From positions 557,550 to 621,549 of the forward strand of contig JBBELK010000365.1 of assembly GCA_037783545.1 (NCBI GenBank): DNA of 64,000 bases. The letters run 5' to 3'. Both the position numbers and the translations under genes were made by a program. The first letter of the stretch is position 1. Every line of letters starts with the position of its first letter. Source of the stretch: Henricia sp. BOLD:AAB3569 (taxonomy: Eukaryota; Echinodermata; Asteroidea; Spinulosida; Echinasteridae). Positions 41,557 through 50,564 of this stretch are shown here, piece by piece. The notes beneath the pieces were generated by a model, which ran no database searches, had not been told where the DNA came from, and was given only the letters and a program-made list of their open reading frames with translations.

Positions 41557-41920
41557 ATGCCCCATTGTCAAGCGTATGGTTGTGTCAATGACACTAAGAA
41601 GAAGATGGACGGTGTGACAATGCACATATATCTAAAGGACAGGACGTTAGTTCATCGGTGGGTGATTAACTCGGGCTGTGATGTCGGCAACATCAAATCT
41701 TTTTGTGGAATCTGTGATGGCCGACACGCGGGTTGGACGTTTCCGTATGTGCAGTAATCACTTTGAAGAAAGTATGTACGTGAGAGATTTGCAAGCCGAA
41801 CTCTTGGGTCTTCCACCGAAGAAGGTACTTAAGCCAGACGCGGTTCCTACATTGTTTGTCCACAAAGCAAAACCAAAAGCTAGACAGAGCAGAGCGGCCA
41901 CGTGTTTGGAAAGAAAACGA
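41557..41920 (+). pseudogene. THAP-domain exon, frameshifted
   Basis: From ATG 41557 the frame reads MPHCQAYGCVNDTKKKMDGV and 'RTLVHRWVI'. Around 41700-41740 coding passes into another frame, 'GRFRMCSNHF' then 'PDAVPTLF'. Together these give the C2CH zinc finger (C-x4-C ... C-x2-H) and AVPTxF box of THAP DNA-binding domains. A splice donor ('cgagtaagt') follows at 41920/41921. The frameshift implies inactivation. With the frames at 42398-43101 it probably formed one transposase gene. Confidence 0.7.
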
Positions 41921-42397
41921 GTAAGTACAAGTAGGCCTACTGAACAGTACAAAACTAAAAATTAACAAGATTAATCAATAATGCCGCTTCCAGAATAGGT
42001 GATAATTATTGAGCCATGGACATTATGATGTTCATGATGTTGGAAACTTCGGAAACAATTGGGAAGTTTATCATGGCTTCATACCTTGTGTGCAAAACAT
42101 GAGACAGGCTGAAAGGTGTTTCGGTATTTTTTTACAAACTGGAATTTGAGGAACTTAATTATTGCAATTGATAGCTTAGATCAGAGATGATTCTAGAATA
42201 CCCTTTAATCTACAGACTTTTCCGTAGCCAGTGTTGGTTTTTTTAAGCAAAATCACGAAAAAGGCTTACATTGTGCAGCACTTACGCGTCCACGCACGTA
42301 TGTAGTACGGAAAGCTGTCAACAGAGGGTGCCTCTTAATTAGTTTCATAGTGCAGTGGCCTGTGGCACGTACATCTGAAATTTCAAGGTCCAACAAG
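41921..42397. other. Putative intron between THAP exon and downstream relic
   Basis: Starts with a good GTAAGT donor. No coding signal. The acceptor is not certain: 'tttcaag' just before 42390 is a weak candidate. Confidence 0.4.
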
Positions 42398-43101
42398 ATG
42401 GAGGCAGATCACCAGAACAGTAGTGATGATGTAAATTCTATTTTTATAGGTAATTTTGAAGATGTGGGTGAAGATGGATTGCCCGATGTTGACGATCAAG
42501 ATGACGAAGACTACCATCCATCTGAAGAAAATTCCTCGGAGGACGAGGATGAGGATGATATTGATAATGATAACGATATCGATATTGTTCACCAGAGAAA
42601 GTTCATTGGGTTTGAGAGTTGTTTAGACAGGCTCTTGTACAAAACACTTTGTACGCATGTAGTTTCTGGCATTCTATGTCAAAAGCCAGTCATCAGTTTG
42701 ACAAAAGATGTCATTGGTTCAGTACTTAATGTTACTGCTTTGTCTAGATGGCCACGAGTGTTTTAAATGGTCATCACAGCCATACGTTCATGACATTGCT
42801 GCAGGTAACCTTTTGGTATGTTCAGCACTGCTTTTCAGTGGTGGTATATTTGAGCAGTTTAGTGAATTTGCTGCTTTTTTTAGGCCTTGAGACTGTCTCA
42901 TCTGCTACTTTTTATCGTTACCAGCAAGATTATCTTTTTCCTGCTATTGACATTGAATGGCAGAAGGAGAAAGCAAGTATTTTTGAGGAGATGAAGAGGG
43001 AGGAGGGAGTCTGTCTCACTGGCGACGGTCAATGTGACAGCCCCGGCTATAGTGGAAAGTATTGTACATATACCGTAATGTCACAAAAAATTCAAAAGTA
43101 G
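42398..43101 (+). pseudogene. Kolobok-like THAP transposase relic, truncated
   Basis: MEADHQ opens an acidic segment ('DEDEDDIDNDNDIDI'), then 'FIGFESCLDRLLYKTLC'. After a frameshift near 42740 comes 'LDGHECFKWSSQPYV' and 'AAGNLLVCSALLFSGGIF'. After another near 42880 comes 'SATFYRYQQDYLFPAI' and GDGQCDSPGYSGKY. The last carries the first catalytic-type Asp of a DDE transposase found with THAP domains in many invertebrates (Kolobok-type by my recollection). The remaining catalytic region is missing: the sequence is cut off at about 43102-43171 and replaced by the Helentron tail fragment. Confidence 0.6.
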
Positions 43102-43171
43102 CAAATTTTCACCACCCCCACATACCTCAACACACACACATTTCCATTTTTGTTAACGCACAACTCCTATA

Positions 43172-43713
43172 TAAAATTATTATAATTACGTAATCCTTGA
43201 CGTCATGGTGACGTTTTACATGGTGGTGGACGTTTGTGATGGGGCCCATGCCTGTACCTAGTTTGATGAAAATCAAGCATGGTTGAATAGCTAATATTGC
43301 TTCATAAGTACAAACAAATACAAAAAATGTGATTTTTGAATTGGCTGAACTTTGACCTTCGATTGACCCAGGAAGGAAGGGTCAGATGAAAATGCCTACA
43401 CTAAGAAAATTGAAGCTCATGATCTGATCTAAATGTTTGCCAAATATGAAAACCCTGGGTCATATTTCGGCAATTTTCCGCTTTTTAGGCATTTTTAAAA
43501 TGTTATAATGACGTAACTGATGACGTCACAATGAAGCCATTCTTGGGTGCACACCTCTTATACTATGTCTTTGATGTCACCAAGTTTGGTTAAGATCAAT
43601 GTTTGGGAACAACCTGAAAAAGCGCCGACAACGCCCATGCGCTTTGTCTATGGAAAAAAAATCAGAAGAAGAAGAAATAAACGGAAAAAAAAGCCAAAAA
43701 ATCATAACGAAAA
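43172..43713 (+). mobile_element. Truncated Helentron 3' tail (third copy)
   Basis: Collinear with copy A from about 34964 to 35545. It holds the end of one 372-bp unit, a full unit beginning at 'tggctgaactttgacc' with an internal deletion of about 35 bp, the tail 'gcgccgacaacgcccatgcg', and the A-rich end 'atcataacgaaaa'. It stops just before where the terminal hairpin would be, and the next base is the first of copy B. Confidence 0.8.
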
Positions 43714-45133
43714 CTATTTCGGCGGACTAGATTGGTTTCTGATGCTATTACTTATTGGGAAAATGGGGATTGGTAAAGGGTAGACTGGTTCCCGCTCCAC
43801 TATTCTACATACAACGACTGAATTTGAGGACCGACTATTGTGTTTAAAATAGCACTAAGCATTACGTCATGCATTTATTTATATGAGCACTTAACTGTTA
43901 ATTTTCAAGAGTGTATAACAAATTGAAAACGGTTATTCCATATATGACAAATTCAATTTTCAAAATTGAACATTAAAATTGAAAACTTGTGTGCATCATT
44001 GTAAAATAAACATGCGGTGAAACACTGTTCCAGTAAAAAAATCGTACGAAGTCATTGTGCAATTTTAACAAAAAGCCCTATGTACTAACTATGTTTGATG
44101 TAGATTACAAATTGTTAGGTTTTTGTATGAATAATGAAATATTAAGAGATTTTTAGACAAAAAATAATTTTTTATTTCAATCGTCGCGTGACCTTTTAGT
44201 GCTTTGCGTGCTGGTGCGTCCATCGTTTATACTTCATAGGAGGGCGTAGATTATGCACGGTGTACGGGCGTTTTGGAATAGTTGCGAGCGGTTTAAATCC
44301 GTGTGGTTAGCTCATGCAGCACATTAATGGTGTCGTCATTTGCGCATACTTTTCCAAATCACGATTGTCAATGCAAGATCTATGGGTTTATATATCTGTG
44401 GTGGACAGCTGGCACGTACGTTGTGCGAATACCGCGCCCTCTATACTGAAGTAATTTCGTGAGGTGGGTATTAAATGGTGGTGTCGATTTATTGTAAATG
44501 GGTAATGTTATTTATTGCAAAATGTAATGATAGTGGGAAGTTAGTGATTTAGGTTTTGTTATTTGGTGTTAAAAAATAACGATGAATAAATTAGCATTGA
44601 CTTTGTGAAGGTTGCATTGAATGAATGTTCAGGCACAAATTGGAGTTATAAAAGGTTCAGGTTGTCCGGGAAGTGGGCAAGAATTTCGGCGCATTGCGAT
44701 TTGTGTACGATAGGCCTACATCCTACACCTAAACAACTTTATTGATGTTTGCAATGCTTTATGGTATGAAATGACGTGAACTGGGTAATGTTTTTGTTCC
44801 TTTTCACGAAAACCAAAAAGAGTTTGAGAACCAACTTCCTACCACTGAGACCGACTTCTTTTCCTATACTTCATGACTAAATGCAGTATTTTAAGATATG
44901 TACATCATTGTTTGGCAGGTAGCCATATGGTCATTGTCAGAAGAAATGACTATTATAAAATTGCAGCTTCATGTAAAGTGATTTGGTTCTATAGAATGAT
45001 TAAAAAATGTTAAAAGTGATAGAATGTTCAGGAAGTTAAAGAAAAATTACATCAAGTTGTGTGGATGTTATTTGAAAGTGCCTTGTGTTGAAGATATTGT
45101 ATGAATAAAGATATTAAAGATGTGAATTACATA

Positions 45134-45150
45134 TTTTTTTTTCTTTTCAG
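45134..45150 (+). other. Probable splice acceptor before ORF1 (copy B)
   Basis: A T-rich tract ending 'ttcttttcag' at 45150, 14 bp before the ATG. It has one more T than copy A. Confidence 0.5.
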
Positions 45151-45164
45151 AAAATTGACGTGCT

Positions 45165-48100
45165 ATGCAGTTTTCGGAGCCATCACTTTCCCAGTCTGTT
45201 TTTGTTCCGTCGCATTTCATCGACCTATCAGCCATGCAGTCATCTCATTTCATTCCTTCTGTATCTCCCTGCCCTTCATCACCATCCACTTCACTATCCT
45301 CTGTGTGCGGGGCTCACCAGGCCGCCAATCCTGGCAGAATTTACGAATATGGGGCTCACCAGGCCATTAATCCTGGCAGAATTTACGAATATGGGGCTCA
45401 CCAGGCCATTAATCCTGGCAGAATGTACGAATGTGGGGCTCACCAGGCCATTAATCCTGGCAGAATGTACGAATGTGGGGCTCACCAGGCCATTAATCCT
45501 GGCAGAATTTACGAATGTGGGGCTCACCAGGCCAATAATCCTGGCAGAATGTACGAATGTGGGGCTTACCAGGCCATTAAACCTGGCAGAATTTACGAAT
45601 GTGGGGCTCACCAGGCCACTAATCCTGGCAGAATTATCAATGAATATAATGAAGTAAATAATGAAATTGATGATGAATCAAGAATGAATGGTGAAGTGTG
45701 TCATTTTGAAGAATCCGAGGTGAAGTTTGATGGTTGTACTAAATTGAGATTTAACAAAATGTTAGAGTTGAAGAAGCAAAGAATTAATAAAACGACCAAA
45801 AACAGATTGATGAATCAGAAAGCAGTAACACTCTTGAGAGTAAGTGGCAAGACATGTTGTAGTCGAAACCAGATGTTGCATTGTAAATTTGAATTGGTTA
45901 AGCAAAAAGCAGTAGTACAGTTGAAGCTAAGTGGGAAGACATGTTGTAGCCGAAATCAGGTGTTACAGTGTGATGTTGAAATTTATCGAGAGCCAAAACA
46001 GGTTTCTAAGCCTAATAGAAGAAAGATGAGAAGAAACGAACGCAGGCATGCTTACAATAGAAGTAAAGATGGCAAGAGAATTGAAGTTAAAATGACCAAG
46101 AAACAGAAAAGGCAGTGGTGCGAAAATTCTCGGAAAATAAGAAAACACACAAAGAGAACATTGAGCATAGTAGTGAAGGAAATGCAGAAAGTGCAATTGA
46201 CATGTAAAGTGAAACAAACAAACACGGATTCAAGGAACAACAAAATTCACTTTCAGAAAGGAAATGTGAAAGACAAAAGTGTTGTTTCTAATGTGACGAG
46301 TAAAGTAGAAAACTCGACAAAGACACGGTTTGGTTTGAACAAGGACAGTGAATTAGTGACAAATAAGTCATGTCCTAAACAGTGTAAGATGTGTAATCAG
46401 AAAATAACAGGTCAAGAAAGATTTATGATGTGTGATAAGTTAGGTGTGTTCTATCATGTAAAGTGCTTGACATTCTGTAGTGAAAGTGATTGTGAAAAAT
46501 CAGCCAATCGTTGTTGTCTGTGTGATCAAGTTTGTACATCAAGTGAAGGAGTTCTCAAGTGTGATAGTTGCAGTATTAACTATCATGTAAGATGCACAGG
46601 ATTTTTGAATGCATTGTCTGGACTTCAAAGCAAGGCAGTGTCATGGATGTGTTGTAAATGTAGTCAATTTAATTATGTTACAAGTACATATTTAGTACAT
46701 GATTTTGGTATTCCTGCAGATAAGAACATCTATGAAATCAGTGATGATGGGAGGAGTTCACAAACTGATGAAATTATTGTGGTAAGTGATAGCAAGGTGA
46801 AATTTGTAATTATTGATAATCAGAACTGTTGTCATGGTAGAGACACAACAGAAATGTTTCGACAAAGTGGAGGTTATTCTTTGCGCAGTAAGAAATGTAG
46901 GAAAAATGGTAATGGAGTAAAAGGAGCAAACAATGTCAAAGATGAAAATGTCAAGGAAAAGGGTAAGGAAAAGGGTAAAGAAATGAGGTCAAAAAGAAAC
47001 ATGCGATACAATTTACGGAGTACATGTAGGAAAACACAGGAGTTTGAAGATGTAGAAATAGTTGATGATGGAGTGAACTTGCTGAAAAGAAAGGTTGGGG
47101 ACAGTGTGGACTCTTGTAATGAGGATACAGCATCTAAGAAGCACAAACTTGATTTAGATAGAAATAATTCATTGACAAATAAGAAATGGGAAATGGGAAA
47201 AAAAACAGGCATGTCTAGAGGCAATTATGTGCATAACATTGAGAATGAAGAAATCATGGAAAAGGTTATTAAAGGCAGTTTTCATCAAGGTGATTTCAGA
47301 TTCGGCAATAGTAGCGGAAAGCAGTGTGTTGCAAATAGCTTATGTGCAATATTGTACAGCACAGTTAAGAAGTTGAACATGTGGCACTCTAATGACCTTG
47401 ATTTTGTGTTAAATAGTGGAAATGAATTGTATGTTTATTTGTCTTGCAGTTCTACTGTAATGCATGAGTATTTGTTAGTTAGTGAGTTGCCTGATGAAAT
47501 TGATGTTTTCAGTAAACATTTTAATATTAAGAGTCATGAACCATTGATGGGAACTTTTAAAGATGACAGGAATTTAGTTGAATTCAACATGACTTCACTG
47601 AGAGATGCTTTGGAACAAATGCTTCAGAAATACATTGCATGCTTTGTCTGTTTCTACGAAAATACATTTGCTGTAATATCTCAAGATGGAATGTATTATA
47701 TTTTTGATTCACACTCCAGAAATAAGAATGGACATCAAGACGGCGAGGGTCAAAGCTTACTGAAATGTGTGTCATCATGGCAAGGTGTCTACAGGTATTG
47801 TACTGAACTTGCAAAATCAATGAATTTGCGTGACAGTGAACAATTTGAAGTGACGGGTGTTTCTGTTTGGACAGATGATATTAGCAATTCATGTATCAGT
47901 AATGTTGATAACAGTCAAACTGGTAGTGATGCACTTACAAGAAGTGATATACAGAATACAGAAGATGATGATGATATAACAATTGTGGGTTACAAGCAGT
48001 CAGTGGATTTAAAATTTGTTCCCTTAACATCTGCCACTAAAATTGCGTTGTGCAACAAATTTAAGATTTGCCAGATTAATATTAGTAGTGACGACATTTC

Positions 48101-50543
48101 CATCAATTGTGAAAGGCTAGGTAAACCAGACCATGTAAAAAATATTCAAGGTGATGGTAACTGTTTTTTTAGAGCGGTTTCTTATGCTATCTCAGGAACT
48201 GTATGTAATCACATGCAACTCAGAACAATGACTGTCTGTCATTTGTTGGAAAATGCACCTCAATTTCAAGGTTATGTAAGGGAAGGTTACATGACGGTTG
48301 AAGACTACGTAACGAGGTCAGGAATGTTCGATAATGGTACCTGGGCCACAAAGGTAGAAATCATGGCAATGGCAGACATGCTGGGTGTTAATATATACAC
48401 ATATGATGATGAAAATAAATGGTATATAGTTTCTGGGCATCTGTGCAGTACTGATGCATTGGCAGATACAGGTATTTATTTGTATCACAGAGATCGAGTC
48501 CATTATGACTTTGTGTCGAGTGTTCAGGATTTGATAGCAAATGAACCAAGTAATTCCACTGAAGAAACTTCATTGCAAAGTACTAAAGTAGAAGTGCCGG
48601 TCACAAGAATGTCTTGTAAGAGACGTAAACGTCCTAATTTAAGATTGAAACGAAAGTTAGAAAGAGAGAAGAAAAGAGAAAAATATCAGAAGGCCAAAGA
48701 TGTAGGAGTTAAAGAAATAAGAGCTAGTTCTGCAAATACCAAATATCACCAGGATAAGAAACACAAGGCAAGAAAGATTAGCAATGCAAAGACTAAATAT
48801 CAGCAGGATGAGAAACACAGGGAAAGAAAGATTACCAATGCCAAAAATAGGTATGTTACAGATTCTAAATACAAGATAAAAAAATTAAAGAATGAGAAAA
48901 GAAAATATTTGGACGATTTTGTCTATAGGCATAGAAAAATTAACAGTGCAAAGTCAAAATATCACAAAAATGTAAATTATAGAAATGCTCTCATTAAGTC
49001 TATAAAGAGGAAGTATCACAACAGTGTAAATTATAGAAATGCTCTCATTACATCTATGAAGAGGAAGTATCACAACAATGTAAATTATAGAAATGCTCTC
49101 ATTACATCTATGAAGAGGAAGTATCACAACAATGTAAATTATAGAAATGCTCTCATTACATCTATGAAGAGGAAGTACCTCTGTAATCATCTTTATAAGA
49201 GGAAGTTGGTAACATTTCAAAAAATTAAGTATCGTTGTGATGTTGGTTATCGTACTAAAATGAAACAAAGAAATTTAAATCGACAAAAGAAAAAGAAGAA
49301 AACGGGTCGTATCATGAATAATGTTATGATGAATTGGAGAAGAGATATTTCAAACGGGCCTGAGTATGTGTGTGCTGTTTGTTTGAAACTGTTGTTCAAA
49401 AAACAAGTTGTCAGATGTAAGAAAGAAAAATACAGCATTACTGATTGCATATCAACAATGTATTTATGTAGTTGTTTCTGCAGAGAAAAGTGTACAGATG
49501 AATGTCTAGCAAGCAAGTGTAGCAGATCTGTTTTATGGATTTGTTATACATGTCACAGGAAGTTGCTTCAAAGGAAGACTCCACAAGAAGCTTGTACAAA
49601 TAATTTAAATGTAGTAGACATTCCAGAGGAATTGAGTTGTTTGAATGGTTTGGAGGAACATCTTATTTCAATCAATTTGCCTTTCATAAAGATGATAGCA
49701 CTACCTAGAGGAGGTCAGAATGCAGTGCATGGTCCAGTTGTGTGTGTCCCTTCAAATATCACAGAAACAGTGACAACATTACCAAGATGCAGAAATGCGA
49801 ATCAGTTAGTCAGAGTTAAGCTGAAGAGAAAACTCTCATACAAAGGATATTATCAGTATCAATTTGTTAACAGACAACATGTTGAAACTGCATTGTGTTA
49901 TCTTAAGAAAAATAATCTTTGGTATAAAGATATTGAAATGAATTGTAATTGGACAGATCCCTTGGAAGATGACAATGAAGATGAAGTTGAGAGTACACCA
50001 GGGCAAGAGTCTGAGGAAGAATCAAATGAGAGTGATGAAGAAACAGATGATGATCGTTTGCGTGGTATGCCTCTTGACACATGTTTACAACCTGTAGATA
50101 TTGGACAGGAAGTGCTGGATCAATACTTTGATGATGTACTTTGTGTAGCACCTTGTGAAGGAAATAGCCCAGTCAGAGTGTTAATGGAAAAAGGCAATGA
50201 GGCAAAATGCTTTCCAGCATTGTTCCCAACTGGCAAATGCACATATCACGATGAACGCAATATGAGGTTGACACTCGCTAGATATTTTCACAACAGGCTA
50301 ATGCATGTTGATAATAGATTTGCTAGAAACACACAGTACATTTGTTATGCACAATATTTGTCCGAAATTGAAAAGGTGATGTCCAGTGTTTCGATTGCAA
50401 TGCGTCAGAGCTCTAGTAAGGTGCACTGTCGTGAAAAGTGTAATGCAAACATGATTAAGGATAGACAGCAACTCAAGAACATTCTGCAGTCAGACAGTGG
50501 CTATAAATTTCTGAAGCCAATCAGAGGAACACCCCCATTCTGA
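45165..50543 (+). CDS. Helentron polyprotein N-terminal portion (copy B): repeats, zinc fingers, C76-like protease, complete OTU, DUF6570-like
   Basis: This 1792-codon frame matches copy A residue for residue over about the first 930 positions, with a handful of substitutions. It holds the eight 14-residue repeats, the double zinc finger (403-500), the C76-like protease (C721, D848, H850) and OTU. Here OTU is uninterrupted from GDGNC to VHYDF, because codon 48357-48359 is GAA. It continues through a shorter Lys/Tyr repeat region, the Cys-rich and DUF6570-like domains, the acidic stretch and the FPALFPTGK motif. It ends at TGA 50541-50543, where copy A has TGG (22486-22488). The nonsense codon removes Rep, helicase and EEP from this frame. 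Start choice is as in copy A. Confidence 0.85.
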   Translation: MQFSEPSLSQSVFVPSHFIDLSAMQSSHFIPSVSPCPSSPSTSLSSVCGAHQAANPGRIYEYGAHQAINPGRIYEYGAHQAINPGRMYECGAHQAINPGRMYECGAHQAINPGRIYECGAHQANNPGRMYECGAYQAIKPGRIYECGAHQATNPGRIINEYNEVNNEIDDESRMNGEVCHFEESEVKFDGCTKLRFNKMLELKKQRINKTTKNRLMNQKAVTLLRVSGKTCCSRNQMLHCKFELVKQKAVVQLKLSGKTCCSRNQVLQCDVEIYREPKQVSKPNRRKMRRNERRHAYNRSKDGKRIEVKMTKKQKRQWCENSRKIRKHTKRTLSIVVKEMQKVQLTCKVKQTNTDSRNNKIHFQKGNVKDKSVVSNVTSKVENSTKTRFGLNKDSELVTNKSCPKQCKMCNQKITGQERFMMCDKLGVFYHVKCLTFCSESDCEKSANRCCLCDQVCTSSEGVLKCDSCSINYHVRCTGFLNALSGLQSKAVSWMCCKCSQFNYVTSTYLVHDFGIPADKNIYEISDDGRSSQTDEIIVVSDSKVKFVIIDNQNCCHGRDTTEMFRQSGGYSLRSKKCRKNGNGVKGANNVKDENVKEKGKEKGKEMRSKRNMRYNLRSTCRKTQEFEDVEIVDDGVNLLKRKVGDSVDSCNEDTASKKHKLDLDRNNSLTNKKWEMGKKTGMSRGNYVHNIENEEIMEKVIKGSFHQGDFRFGNSSGKQCVANSLCAILYSTVKKLNMWHSNDLDFVLNSGNELYVYLSCSSTVMHEYLLVSELPDEIDVFSKHFNIKSHEPLMGTFKDDRNLVEFNMTSLRDALEQMLQKYIACFVCFYENTFAVISQDGMYYIFDSHSRNKNGHQDGEGQSLLKCVSSWQGVYRYCTELAKSMNLRDSEQFEVTGVSVWTDDISNSCISNVDNSQTGSDALTRSDIQNTEDDDDITIVGYKQSVDLKFVPLTSATKIALCNKFKICQINISSDDISINCERLGKPDHVKNIQGDGNCFFRAVSYAISGTVCNHMQLRTMTVCHLLENAPQFQGYVREGYMTVEDYVTRSGMFDNGTWATKVEIMAMADMLGVNIYTYDDENKWYIVSGHLCSTDALADTGIYLYHRDRVHYDFVSSVQDLIANEPSNSTEETSLQSTKVEVPVTRMSCKRRKRPNLRLKRKLEREKKREKYQKAKDVGVKEIRASSANTKYHQDKKHKARKISNAKTKYQQDEKHRERKITNAKNRYVTDSKYKIKKLKNEKRKYLDDFVYRHRKINSAKSKYHKNVNYRNALIKSIKRKYHNSVNYRNALITSMKRKYHNNVNYRNALITSMKRKYHNNVNYRNALITSMKRKYLCNHLYKRKLVTFQKIKYRCDVGYRTKMKQRNLNRQKKKKKTGRIMNNVMMNWRRDISNGPEYVCAVCLKLLFKKQVVRCKKEKYSITDCISTMYLCSCFCREKCTDECLASKCSRSVLWICYTCHRKLLQRKTPQEACTNNLNVVDIPEELSCLNGLEEHLISINLPFIKMIALPRGGQNAVHGPVVCVPSNITETVTTLPRCRNANQLVRVKLKRKLSYKGYYQYQFVNRQHVETALCYLKKNNLWYKDIEMNCNWTDPLEDDNEDEVESTPGQESEEESNESDEETDDDRLRGMPLDTCLQPVDIGQEVLDQYFDDVLCVAPCEGNSPVRVLMEKGNEAKCFPALFPTGKCTYHDERNMRLTLARYFHNRLMHVDNRFARNTQYICYAQYLSEIEKVMSSVSIAMRQSSSKVHCREKCNANMIKDRQQLKNILQSDSGYKFLKPIRGTPPF
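45306..45637 (+). repeat. 42-bp coding tandem repeat, eight units (copy B)
   Basis: Appears identical to the array in copy A, unit for unit. Confidence 0.9.
48730..49195 (+). repeat. Coding Lys/Tyr tandem repeats (copy B)
   Basis: The same two unit types as copy A, but with about four fewer 'TKYQQDEKHRERKI'-type units. The 'KRKYHNNVNYRNALITSM' type is kept in four copies. Confidence 0.75.
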
Positions 50544-50564
50544 CAATCAGCACAAAGAGATGTT

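Noticed and set aside
15435-43713. One 28-kb element ending at the second tail, in tandem with copy B
   Set aside because: Copy A already has its own tail and hairpin at about 35583, and the sequence after copy B's tail is unrelated to 35584-43171.
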